Below the pieces are notes generated by a model. That model was not told the DNA's origin. It ran no database searches and was given only the letters and a program-made list of their open reading frames with translations. A DNA stretch of 9,475 nt from Neisseria shayeganii 871 (GTDB lineage Bacteria; Pseudomonadota; Gammaproteobacteria; Burkholderiales; Neisseriaceae): contig NZ_JH164926.1 of NCBI RefSeq assembly GCF_000226875.1, positions 2,202,004 through 2,211,478 on the forward strand. Direction: 5' to 3'. Each line of letters starts with the position of its first letter. Position 1 is the stretch's first letter. The translations under genes and the position numbers were made by a program. This document shows, piece after piece, positions 1 to 6,379 of this stretch.

Positions 1-11
1 TTTCTACATTA

Positions 12-641
12 ATGTCCGCCTATTCCCGCCGCCAATTCCTGGCCTTGTCCGCCGCCGTCTTGCTCAGCGCCTGCAGCCGGCGCACACCCGCCTACACCAC
101 CCTGCCGCGCGGCAGCCGGGTGTTGGCTTTGGGCGACTCGCTCACCGCAGGCTACGGTGCCACGCCCGAAGCCGCCTACCCGGCCCAGCTTGCCCGCCTC
201 ACCGGCTGGCAAGTGGACAACGGCGGCGTATCGGGCGATACCTCGGCGCAGGCTTTGACCCGCCTGCCCGCTCTCTTGCGGGCGCAGCCGAAACTGGTGC
301 TGATCGGCATCGGCGGCAACGACTTCCTGCGCCAGCTGCCCGAAGCAGACACCCGCCGCCACATCGGCCGCCTGCTGGAAAGCGTGCAGCAGGCCGGCAG
401 CCAGCCGCTGCTGATCGCCATGCCGAAAATCGGGCTGGCCGCCGCCTTCGGTCATTTGAGCGACCATCCGCTGTATGCCGAATTGGCGGAACAATACCGC
501 ACACCGCTGCTGCGCGATGTCTGGTCGGAAATTCTCGCGGACGACTCGCTGAAATCAGACGCCATCCACGCCAATGCCGCCGGCTACCGCCTGTTTGCCG
601 AGCGTTTGGCCGATTTCCTGCAACAGCAGGGTTTCAGGTAG
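12..641 (+). CDS. TesA-like SGNH/GDSL esterase with Tat-type lipoprotein signal
   Basis: This 209-residue protein belongs to the SGNH/GDSL hydrolase family, close to arylesterase/acyl-CoA thioesterase I (TesA), which cleaves acyl esters or thioesters in the periplasm. All family blocks are visible: GDSLTAGYG with the nucleophile Ser43 (GDS 41-43), the block II glycine in NGGVSGDT (70-77), GGND (101-104), and the C-terminal Asp183 and His186 in DAIH. The N-terminus carries SRRQFLALS (5-13), a twin-arginine motif, followed by a hydrophobic run and the lipobox LSAC (18-21). It is therefore probably exported folded by Tat and lipidated at Cys21, whereas E. coli TesA is a soluble Sec substrate. 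The ATG at 12 is chosen because the signal peptide begins there. The window edge hides the ribosome binding site. A TAA in another frame at 10-12 overlaps this ATG and could be the stop of an upstream gene. The stop codon TAG lies inside a DUS. The exact substrate is unknown. Confidence 0.9.
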   Translation: MSAYSRRQFLALSAAVLLSACSRRTPAYTTLPRGSRVLALGDSLTAGYGATPEAAYPAQLARLTGWQVDNGGVSGDTSAQALTRLPALLRAQPKLVLIGIGGNDFLRQLPEADTRRHIGRLLESVQQAGSQPLLIAMPKIGLAAAFGHLSDHPLYAELAEQYRTPLLRDVWSEILADDSLKSDAIHANAAGYRLFAERLADFLQQQGFR

Positions 642-644
642 CCT
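633..644 (-). repeat. DNA uptake sequence, eikDUS (12/12)
   Basis: The minus strand reads AGGCTACCTGAA, an exact match to the Eikenella-type DUS that the type IV pilus competence machinery (ComP) prefers. Its TAG at 639-641 is the stop codon of the TesA-like gene, so the uptake signal and the end of the reading frame share bases. There is no inverted partner, so it does not form the hairpin terminator often made by paired DUS. Confidence 0.9.
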
Positions 645-735
645 TCCAAGTATTGATTGTCGTGTGGCAACCGCGTGAGCGATCGCAAGGTGGCAACGGC
701 ATTCAAACGTTGCTAAGGCGCGCCCATCGCCCCCG

Positions 736-765
736 ATGACGGCGGCCAACGAATGTCACTATAAT
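736..765 (+). promoter_or_regulatory. Putative sigma-70 promoter for the SbmA/BacA-like gene
   Basis: A perfect -10 box TATAAT lies at 760-765. An acceptable -35 (ATGACG, 4 of 6, at 736-741) sits 18 bp upstream. The start point would fall near 772, giving a leader of about 26 nt before the ATG at 798. The upstream gap (642-735) has a direct repeat of GTGGCAAC (664-671 and 690-697) and a short inverted repeat GCAACG/CGTTGC (693-698 and 708-713), neither of which I can assign a role. Confidence 0.6.
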
Positions 766-797
766 GGCCGCCTTTACTTATTTTCACGGGAGCATCC

Positions 798-1790
798 ATG
801 TTCCGCAGTTTCTTCCTCAATAAAAAATGGCTGCGCTGGTCGCTGTTCGGCACCCTGCTCATCATGGCCGCCACTTGGTATCGGGTGGAGCTGAGCCTGC
901 AAATCAACGATTGGTTCGGCACGTTTTACAATGCGGTGCAAAAAATGCTGGCCGAGCCGGGTTCGGTGTCGCTGGACGAGTTTTACGCCCACATTTTCGC
1001 CTTCGCCCGCATTGCCGGCATCCTGATTTTGGTGGCGGTGGTCACCAGCTATATCGGCAAGCATTATGCCTTCCGCTGGCGCACCGCCATGACCGACTAC
1101 TACACCGCCCACTGGCCGCGCCTGCGCCACATCGAAGGCGCTTCGCAACGGGTGCAGGAAGACACCATGCGCTTTGCCAATCTGGTAGAAACCTTGGGCG
1201 AAGGCTTTTTGAAAGCCGTGTTTACCCTAATTGCATTCGTCCCGCTGCTGTGGGAATTGAGCAAGCCGATTGACGAGCTGCCTTATTTCGGCCATGTGGA
1301 ACACTCGCTGGTGTACATCGCCATCATCGCCGCCATCGTCGGCACCGTGGTGCTGGCCGGCATCGGGGTGAAACTGCCGGGGCTGGAATTCAACAACCAA
1401 AAAGTAGAAGCCGCCTACCGCAAAGAGTTGGTGCTCGGCGAAGACCAGCCACACCGCGCCGACACCGCCACCCTCGGCGGCCTGTTTCAAGACGTGCGCC
1501 GCAATTATTTCCGCCTCTATTGGCATTATCTGTATTTCGACATCGCCCGTTGGTCGTATTTGCAGTTTTCCATCGTGCTGCCTTATCTGGCCATGGGCCC
1601 GACACTGGTGAAAGGCGTCATCACACTCGGCCTGATGCAGCAGATTGTGCGTGCCTTCGGCCAGGTGCTCGACTCTTTTCAGTTTCTGGTGCAGTCTTGG
1701 CCCACCATTGTCGAGCTCTTGTCTATCCACAAACGGCTGAAAGCCTTCGAGCGGCAAATGGCTGCCCCCCAAGCGGAAACAAACCCTTAA
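798..1790 (+). CDS. SbmA/BacA-family peptide transporter, short form
   Basis: This 330-residue inner-membrane protein belongs to the SbmA/BacA family, proton-driven importers of peptides such as microcin B17, Bac7 and bleomycin in enteric bacteria and rhizobia. The diagnostic segments are present: FRWRTAMTDYY (92-102), HIEGASQRVQEDTMRF (111-126), GVKLPGLEFNNQ (190-201) followed by KVEAAYRKELVLGED (202-216), and a C-terminal SIHKRLKAFE helix. The conserved acidic residues within these segments, implicated in proton coupling in SbmA, are retained. Hydrophobic segments lie near 14-33, 66-86, 136-155, 170-190, 243-262 and 270-290. E. coli SbmA has 406 residues; the difference of about 75 is all at the N-terminus, so the first membrane segment of SbmA is missing here. 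The start is supported by GGGAG six bases before the ATG and by the promoter directly upstream; it is not a frameshift remnant as far as I can see. The gene stands alone and converges on the EamA gene. Substrate unknown. Confidence 0.88.
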   Translation: MFRSFFLNKKWLRWSLFGTLLIMAATWYRVELSLQINDWFGTFYNAVQKMLAEPGSVSLDEFYAHIFAFARIAGILILVAVVTSYIGKHYAFRWRTAMTDYYTAHWPRLRHIEGASQRVQEDTMRFANLVETLGEGFLKAVFTLIAFVPLLWELSKPIDELPYFGHVEHSLVYIAIIAAIVGTVVLAGIGVKLPGLEFNNQKVEAAYRKELVLGEDQPHRADTATLGGLFQDVRRNYFRLYWHYLYFDIARWSYLQFSIVLPYLAMGPTLVKGVITLGLMQQIVRAFGQVLDSFQFLVQSWPTIVELLSIHKRLKAFERQMAAPQAETNP

Positions 1791-1965
1791 ACACCCGATT
1801 CCCCAGCTTCTTGTGCAGCAGTTTTAGGAGGCAAAAACGGCAGACACCAAGCAGGCTGGCCCCAAATTGGAAATATGGCCAGCATTTCGCCGCCCCTTTC
1901 GGGATCAAGGCGGCGGACTCGGAATGTTGACCGAATACCGCCGCCATGGAGATGGCGAACAGTCC

Positions 1966-2844
1966 CTAAAGGCGTGCTGGCGGCCGCGAAAACATCAGAT
2001 AATTGCCGCACAAAATCAGCGCCACCCCCAACACGCCGGCTGCATGCCAACGGTGACCTTCCCACACCGTAGAGACCGCCAACGCCACCAAAGGCGTGAG
2101 CAACATACTGTAAGCCGCCTTGGCCGCACCGATGCGCCCGACCAACAGAAAATAAACGGCAAAGCCCACCACCGTGCCCGGCACGGCCACATGGAAGGTC
2201 GCCAGCCAAAACGCCCCGTCAGATGGCGGCGCCAACAGCTGCCCGGACAAAAACACCAGCAGCGCCAGCCATACCGTGCCGTACAGCATGGCCCAGGCAT
2301 TGGTATGGAACACATTCAAACCGCGCCGCTGGTGGCGCAGGCTAACCATATTGCCCAAAGAAAACAGATAAGTGCCGGCCACCGCAAACGCCATCCCCCG
2401 CCACAGGCCGTGCTCACCGTCTCCGGCCAACATATCCGGCCAAAACAGCGCCACCATGCCGCACAAGCCCAATAGGGCCGAAACGGCAAACCGCCGCGTG
2501 AGGGCATGACCAAAAAACAAGCGGCTGTTTAAGGCATTGAACCATACCGACAAAGAAAAAATCACCGCCAAAAGCCCGCTGTTGATGTATTTGACGGCCG
2601 AATACAGGCACACAAAATTCAAGCAAAACACACACGCTCCCTGCACGGCACACCACAGCTGATCCTGCCGGCCCAGCACCTTCAAACGACGCAACACAGC
2701 CAACAGCAGCCACAACACGGCCACCGCCGTCGCAAAACGCCAAAACACCGCATTCAAAGGCGGGGTATAAGCGGTTTGTACCGCAATCGCCAACCAAGTG
2801 GTGCCCCAAATCAACACCACCGCTACATACAGCAGCACATTCAT
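1966..2844 (-). CDS. DMT-superfamily transporter with two EamA domains
   Basis: This 292-residue protein is almost wholly hydrophobic, with about ten predicted membrane helices arranged as two EamA repeats (about 4-135 and 145-280). It begins MNVLLYVAVVLIWGTTWLAI; the IWGTTW segment after the first helix is typical of EamA/RhaT-like drug/metabolite exporters. Such proteins export amino acids, nucleotides or other small metabolites from the cytoplasm; the substrate cannot be read from sequence. The start is supported by AAGGA about eight bases upstream of the ATG. It is divergently paired with an AraC-type regulator 109 bp away, a common arrangement for a regulator and its target. The only -10-like box seen for it is CATAAT (minus strand, 2880-2885), overlapping the regulator's -10, without a good -35. 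The 175 bp after its stop, shared with the convergent SbmA-like gene, holds only a weak stem (1888-1894 with 1909-1915) and no T-run. Confidence 0.88.
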   Translation of the reverse strand: MNVLLYVAVVLIWGTTWLAIAVQTAYTPPLNAVFWRFATAVAVLWLLLAVLRRLKVLGRQDQLWCAVQGACVFCLNFVCLYSAVKYINSGLLAVIFSLSVWFNALNSRLFFGHALTRRFAVSALLGLCGMVALFWPDMLAGDGEHGLWRGMAFAVAGTYLFSLGNMVSLRHQRRGLNVFHTNAWAMLYGTVWLALLVFLSGQLLAPPSDGAFWLATFHVAVPGTVVGFAVYFLLVGRIGAAKAAYSMLLTPLVALAVSTVWEGHRWHAAGVLGVALILCGNYLMFSRPPARL

Positions 2845-2857
2845 CCGGCCATCCTTT

Positions 2858-2887
2858 TTGACAAATTTTTCAGGTAGCCATTATGAT
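2858..2887 (+). promoter_or_regulatory. Near-consensus sigma-70 promoter for the AraC-type gene
   Basis: A perfect -35 box TTGACA (2858-2863) and a 5-of-6 -10 box TATGAT (2882-2887) are separated by 18 bp. Transcription would begin near 2894, leaving about 60 nt of leader before the ATG at 2954. The -35 lies only 14 bp from the divergent EamA start codon, so polymerase or regulator bound here could also affect that gene. The spacer contains a complete DUS-like 12-mer. Confidence 0.65.
2869..2880 (-). repeat. DUS-like 12-mer (11/12)
   Basis: The minus strand reads TGGCTACCTGAA, one mismatch (first base) from eikDUS with the 10-mer core intact. It is intergenic and lies wholly between the -35 and -10 boxes of the AraC-type promoter. 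Confidence 0.75.
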
Positions 2888-2953
2888 TTGCGCCCGCCGA
2901 AGCGCGCTTGTCCCATTTTGCCGCCGATTTGTCTGAAATTGCGGTTTGCCATC

Positions 2954-3832
2954 ATGACCTACCCAGCCATCGAAAAACTGCTGCACCACCACGCCGAATT
3001 GCACAACAGCATCACGCTGGCCAACGGCATCCAACTGGCCGCCTGGTCAAACCGGCAAGTGGAAGTGGACATCGTGCACGACCATCCGGTGCTCAGCCTT
3101 TATGTAAACGGCGGGCGCGACACCTTATATAAAAGCCCGCAAGGTTGGCGTCACGGCGGCGCACCCGGCCGCTTCTGCCTGATGCCGGCCGACTGGGCAT
3201 CCAGCTGGGACATCCGCAATCCCCTGCACTTCACCCATCTCTATTACACCCCCGACCATCTGCGCACGGTTGCCGAACAGGTATGGGACAAATCGCCCGA
3301 CAGCATCACCCTGCACCCACGGGTGTTTGCCGACGATGAGCGCATTGCCGCTTTGTTCCGCCTCTTCCTCCTCAACCAAGACTGGCAGGACCCCGCCAAC
3401 CACCTGCAAATCAGCACCAGCGCCACCTTGCTGCTCCAACACCTGATCCGCCATTACAGCAATGTCGGCTGGGCGCCGCCCGCCGTGCGCGGCCGGCTGG
3501 ACCCCAGCCGCTTACGCCGCCTGTGCGACTGGATTGAGGCCAACCTCGACCGCCCCCTGACCCTGCAAGACTTAGCCGCCGAAGCCTGCTTGAGCGAATA
3601 CCACTTCTCACGCCTGTTCAAACACAGCACCGGCCACAGCCCGCAGCGCTATGTGATGCAGCAGCGGCTGGAAAAAGCCCGGCGGCTGGTTAGCGGCAGC
3701 CGCCTGCCACTGACCGACATCGCCCTCCAATGCGGCTTTGCCTCTTCCGCCCATTTGAGCCGCCGTTTCCGCGCCCATTTCGGCTGTGCACCATCACAAA
3801 TGCGGCAGCCCGGCCCGCAAGATATGTCCTAA
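2954..3832 (+). CDS. AraC-family transcriptional regulator
   Basis: This 292-residue protein has the usual AraC layout: an N-terminal cupin-like ligand-binding domain (about 15-165) and a C-terminal double helix-turn-helix DNA-binding domain (about 187-283). The first HTH is LTLQDLAAEACLSEYHFSRLF (from about 202). The second is DIALQCGFASSAHLSRRFRAHFG (about 255-277), which is close to the family signature. It probably binds a small ligand and controls the divergent EamA exporter, itself, or both; this is inference from position. The frame stays open upstream to 2798, but that extension runs through the divergent gene's start and the promoter and is not cupin-like, so the ATG at 2954 is preferred. 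No clear Shine-Dalgarno precedes it, which leaves the start slightly uncertain. The gene converges on the tRNA-Leu/secG/tpiA run and shares a terminator with it. Confidence 0.87.
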   Translation: MTYPAIEKLLHHHAELHNSITLANGIQLAAWSNRQVEVDIVHDHPVLSLYVNGGRDTLYKSPQGWRHGGAPGRFCLMPADWASSWDIRNPLHFTHLYYTPDHLRTVAEQVWDKSPDSITLHPRVFADDERIAALFRLFLLNQDWQDPANHLQISTSATLLLQHLIRHYSNVGWAPPAVRGRLDPSRLRRLCDWIEANLDRPLTLQDLAAEACLSEYHFSRLFKHSTGHSPQRYVMQQRLEKARRLVSGSRLPLTDIALQCGFASSAHLSRRFRAHFGCAPSQMRQPGPQDMS

Positions 3833-3857
3833 ATTTACTGAGACGCATAGAGACAAA

Positions 3858-3885
3858 AAACCAGCAGCCCGAAGGCTGCTGGTTT
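3858..3885. terminator. Bidirectional Rho-independent terminator
   Basis: A perfect hairpin has the 12-bp arms AAACCAGCAGCC and GGCTGCTGGTTT with the tetraloop CGAA. On the minus strand the stem is followed by six T residues, which makes a strong terminator for tpiA-secG-tRNA-Leu; this starts only 9 nt past the encoded CCA of the tRNA. On the plus strand it is followed by TTTCTTTA, so it also serves the convergent AraC-type gene. Confidence 0.9.
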
Positions 3886-3893
3886 CTTTAGTA

Positions 3894-3979
3894 TGGTGCC
3901 GACATCGAGACTTGAACTCGAACGACCTAGGGTCACTACCCCCTCAAGATAGCGTGTCTACCAATTCCACCATGTCGGC
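3894..3979 (-). tRNA. leuU: tRNA-Leu (anticodon GAG)
   Basis: The 86-nt cloverleaf has acceptor arms GCCGACA and TGTCGGC, discriminator A and an encoded CCA end. The D-arm segment is TGGTGGAATTGGTAGACAC. The anticodon arm is CTATC-TTGAGGG-GGTAG, whose central triplet GAG reads CUC and CUU leucine codons. A long variable arm (class II tRNA) and a TTCGAGTTC T-loop region follow. It lies 31 bp after secG on the same strand, the same order as secG-leuU in E. coli, and is probably processed from the secG transcript. Confidence 0.97.
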
Positions 3980-4010
3980 TGAAAAATGTTTGTCAAATAC
4001 GGCGGCTTCC

Positions 4011-4343
4011 TTATTCAGGAATCACGGCTTGGCTGGCAGCAGCAGGGACTGCCGGTTGAGCGGCGGCTGGCTGATCGAAATTCAAGCGGCTTTTATTGCC
4101 ATAGGTTGAAATATAGCTCAAGGCCAAGCAGCAGGCAAAGAATACGGCAGCGGCGATGGCGGTGCTGCGGCTCAAAAAGTTGGCGCTGCCAGCAGAACCG
4201 AATACGCCTTGGGCGCTGCCCGAGCCGAAAGCGGCACCGGCATCTGCGCCTTTGCCCTGCTGCATCAGAATCAAACCGATGACAGCCAGCGAGGCAAAAC
4301 CGCCGATGATCATAATGATGGTTTTAAATGCTTCCAGACCCAT
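4011..4343 (-). CDS. secG: SecG, preprotein translocase subunit
   Basis: This 110-residue protein is the SecG subunit of the SecYEG channel in the inner membrane, where it speeds SecA-driven translocation. Two membrane segments (about 5-26 and 60-79) flank the family hallmark LMQQGKGADAGAAFGSG (26-42), followed by GVFGSAGSANFLSRST (46-61). The C-terminus is Ala/Pro/Gln-rich, as is common in this family. A much longer frame runs upstream through tpiA, but MGLEAFKTI is the correct N-terminus by homology. The start codon lies four bases after the tpiA stop, with only a weak GAG as ribosome binding site inside the end of tpiA, so translational coupling to tpiA is likely. tRNA-Leu follows. Confidence 0.95.
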   Translation of the reverse strand: MGLEAFKTIIMIIGGFASLAVIGLILMQQGKGADAGAAFGSGSAQGVFGSAGSANFLSRSTAIAAAVFFACCLALSYISTYGNKSRLNFDQPAAAQPAVPAAASQAVIPE

Positions 4344-4347
4344 GTTT

Positions 4348-5085
4348 TTACTCGGTTGCACAAATAATGGCAGCGAAACTGTCCGCTTGTAGCGATGCGC
4401 CGCCGACCAAGGCGCCGTCCACATGAGGGAGGCTGAGGATGGCGCGGGCATTTTGCGGGTTGACGCTGCCGCCGTAAAGGGTGCGGATATTAGCACCCTC
4501 GGCCGCCCATGACAAGAGCTCGCGGTAAATAAATGCATGCATTTCTGCAATTTGCTCGGGCGTGGCCACTTTGCCGGTGCCGATGGCCCATACCGGTTCG
4601 TAGGCCACCGCAATTTGAGCGGGCTTTTTGTCTGCCAGCACGGCCAGTTGGGCAGCCACCACGGCTTGCTCGCGGCCGGCTTCGCGCTCGGCCAGCGATT
4701 CGCCCACACACAACACCGGAATCAGGCCGGCGGCTTGGGCATGGTCGATTTTTTCGGACAGCACGGCATGGTCTTCGCCGAAATACTGGCGGCGCTCGGA
4801 ATGGCCGACCAACACAAAATCCAAGCCGATATCGGCCAGCATGGCGGCGGACGTTTCGCCGGTAAAGGCGCCGTCGGCGGCAAAGCGGCTGACGTCCTGC
4901 GCGCCGTTTAACCATCCGGCCGGCAACAGCTGCTTCAGGGCGGCGGCGTACGGCGCGGGGGCGGCAATGCCGGCAAGCACGTTTTCAGGTAGCCTGTGTT
5001 GAGCCAAACGGGCGGCGAAATCCCTACAGGCGGCCGAACGTCCGTTCATTTTCCAGTTACCCAAAATCCATTGTTGCTGCCACAT
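4348..5085 (-). CDS. tpiA: Triosephosphate isomerase
   Basis: This 245-residue cytoplasmic enzyme interconverts dihydroxyacetone phosphate and glyceraldehyde 3-phosphate in glycolysis and gluconeogenesis. The length is normal for the family. The catalytic residues are visible: Asn10 and Lys12 in GNWKMNG, His95 in LVGHSERR, and Glu162 in VAYEPVWAIGTGK, which also holds the loop-6 lid. The phosphate-binding YGGSVNPQNA and the C-terminal GALVGGASL are present. GGAG lies about ten bases before the ATG. It is the first gene of the compact tpiA-secG-tRNA-Leu run. A perfect DUS sits inside the gene and encodes residues 31-34. Confidence 0.98.
   Translation of the reverse strand: MWQQQWILGNWKMNGRSAACRDFAARLAQHRLPENVLAGIAAPAPYAAALKQLLPAGWLNGAQDVSRFAADGAFTGETSAAMLADIGLDFVLVGHSERRQYFGEDHAVLSEKIDHAQAAGLIPVLCVGESLAEREAGREQAVVAAQLAVLADKKPAQIAVAYEPVWAIGTGKVATPEQIAEMHAFIYRELLSWAAEGANIRTLYGGSVNPQNARAILSLPHVDGALVGGASLQADSFAAIICATE
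4984..4995 (-). repeat. DNA uptake sequence, eikDUS (12/12), inside tpiA
   Basis: AGGCTACCTGAA is exactly in frame with tpiA and encodes Arg31-Leu32-Pro33-Glu34 through AGG CTA CCT GAA. AGG and CTA stand out against the otherwise GC-ending codons of this gene, consistent with the uptake signal rather than codon preference setting these bases. The site lies in a variable surface region after the first helix of the enzyme. Confidence 0.9.
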
Positions 5086-5119
5086 GTGCGCGTTCTCCGA
5101 GTGATGTGAAACGGCGGCT

Positions 5120-5150
5120 ATTGTAACCGATTTCCCCCGCTGCCTGTCGG
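5120..5150 (-). promoter_or_regulatory. Possible tpiA promoter
   Basis: On the minus strand a -10-like TACAAT (5120-5125, 5 of 6) is preceded, after 19 bp, by CCGACA (5145-5150, 4 of 6). The spacing is longer than ideal, so support is modest. The 103-bp ape1-tpiA gap shows no convincing terminator, so read-through from the O-acetylation cluster is also possible. Confidence 0.4.
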
Positions 5151-5156
5151 CCGCCG

Positions 5157-5168
5157 AGGCTACCTGAA
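5157..5168 (+). repeat. DNA uptake sequence, eikDUS (12/12)
   Basis: An exact AGGCTACCTGAA lies between ape1 and tpiA, 20 bp past the ape1 stop codon. It has no inverted partner and therefore does not form a DUS hairpin. Confidence 0.92.
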
Positions 5169-5188
5169 AACCGGCCCGCCCGAATGGT

Positions 5189-6358
5189 TTATTTCACCAA
5201 AGCGATGATGTCTTCGGCCAATTGGCCCGCGGCCTTTTGATAGCCTTGGGCGGTGAAGTGGACGCCGTCACGGGCGCCCAGCCCTTGGCCGATCCAGCTT
5301 TTCATGCTGCAAGGGCCGCCCATGGCTTCCTGCCAAGACCAAAAGAAAATCTGCTCCTGCTGGGCCACTTCGCGTTGCATCTGTTGGACCGCATCCAACG
5401 GCGCCGGACGGGTGCCGCACCGGCCCTGCTTGCCGCGCAGCGACTCCGGCGCACCCACAATCAAAATACCCGCGCCGGGCAGGGCTTCGCGGATACGGCG
5501 GATGGCAAACGCCCATTCTTCCTTGGTTTGGGCGATGTCGATGCGGTTGTTAAAAGCCTCGTTGGTGCCGTAGGCCAAAATCACCAGATCGGCCTGGGTG
5601 GCCGATAAATCCTGCGGCCAGTCGCTGCGCCAGCCGCTCCATTGTGTCAGCTGCGCCCCGTTGATGCCCATGGCCGACACCACCACCCCGGGGCGGTCGT
5701 TTTCGATATTGATGTGGCCGATTTCCCAAATATCGCCCGCTTGCGCGCGGTAGCTCAGCGGCAGGCTGGCGTGGAAAGAAAAATACTGCCAAGCATTGCT
5801 GCCCAAATTGGGCAGGGCGGCCACGGTTTGGCCTTGGCCGTCGCTGACGGTCAGGGCTTGGTCGGCAAACACGGGACGGGCGGTGATGGTGATGCGCTGT
5901 TCGCCGCTGACCGGCTGGCGCGGCGACACGGTTACTCGGCCGCCGTTACCGGAACGGGACAGGATGCCGCCAAAGGGGAAGTCGGCGCGGTCTTTGCGGC
6001 TGCTGAGCAGCTGCCAACCGCTGCCGCTGTGCAAAACTTGGGCGTTGCGCTGGCCGCTGACGGCGTGCGGATACACCCAACCGATGCCGCCGTCGCCCCA
6101 TTTCTGCTGCAGACGCTGGCGCAGCTCGTGGGTGAAGTGATCGCCGGCGGTGTGCGAATCGCCCACCTGCAGGATGCGGAATTTCACGTTTTCGCCGCGG
6201 TTGAGGCGCTCCAGCTTGTCCAACCAAACCGGCTGCCAAGTGCCGTAGTTGGTGAGTTGGGCAGCTTGGGCCTGGGGAGTGGGGTCGGCGCCGCAGGCTT
6301 GGCAGCTCAGCAGGCAGGCCAGCATCAGGGCGGCCTTTCTGCCTGTGTGCAACAACAT
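5189..6358 (-). CDS. ape1: O-acetylpeptidoglycan esterase Ape1
   Basis: This 389-residue exported SGNH hydrolase should remove O-acetyl groups from the C6 hydroxyl of MurNAc in the periplasm, which lets lytic transglycosylases cut the glycan during growth. Catalytic blocks: QVGDSHTAGD with Ser68, the block II glycine in SAMGINGAQ (228-236), GTNE (264-267), and DGVH with Asp364 and His367. This spacing agrees with what I recall of N. meningitidis Ape1. The long segment between blocks I and II (about 100-225), including GGILSRSGNGG, fits the CBM35-like domain inserted in that enzyme. The N-terminus is a signal peptide (to about residue 21-24); Cys19 or Cys22 could be lipidated but neither lipobox is canonical. 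AAAGGA lies six bases before the ATG. It is 21 bp downstream of patB and probably cotranscribed with it. Confidence 0.88.
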   Translation of the reverse strand: MLLHTGRKAALMLACLLSCQACGADPTPQAQAAQLTNYGTWQPVWLDKLERLNRGENVKFRILQVGDSHTAGDHFTHELRQRLQQKWGDGGIGWVYPHAVSGQRNAQVLHSGSGWQLLSSRKDRADFPFGGILSRSGNGGRVTVSPRQPVSGEQRITITARPVFADQALTVSDGQGQTVAALPNLGSNAWQYFSFHASLPLSYRAQAGDIWEIGHINIENDRPGVVVSAMGINGAQLTQWSGWRSDWPQDLSATQADLVILAYGTNEAFNNRIDIAQTKEEWAFAIRRIREALPGAGILIVGAPESLRGKQGRCGTRPAPLDAVQQMQREVAQQEQIFFWSWQEAMGGPCSMKSWIGQGLGARDGVHFTAQGYQKAAGQLAEDIIALVK

Positions 6359-6379
6359 AATTTTTCCTTTAATTTTGAC

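Noticed and set aside
1..12. End of an upstream gene (frame 1 reads three codons then TAA)
   Set aside because: A TAATG overlap is suggestive of coupling, but four codons are too few to call a gene.
1826..1831. A perfect AGGAGG in the gap after the SbmA-like gene
   Set aside because: No start codon follows at a usable distance and no coding frame is recognisable, so it is probably chance.
1888..1915. A possible terminator between the convergent SbmA-like and EamA genes
   Set aside because: The 7-bp stem has a 14-nt loop and no T-run on either strand.
1867..2475. A 202-codon plus-strand frame
   Set aside because: It is opposite the EamA gene, very rich in Gln/His/Arg, has no recognisable fold, and reflects GC-rich codon bias on the other strand.
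2798..2953. A longer N-terminus for the AraC-type regulator
   Set aside because: The extension overlaps the divergent EamA start and the promoter, and its residues do not look like an AraC ligand-binding domain.
4344..4709. A 122-residue N-terminal extension of SecG
   Set aside because: It lies inside tpiA in another frame and has no SecG character; the family N-terminus MGLEAFKTI starts at 4343.
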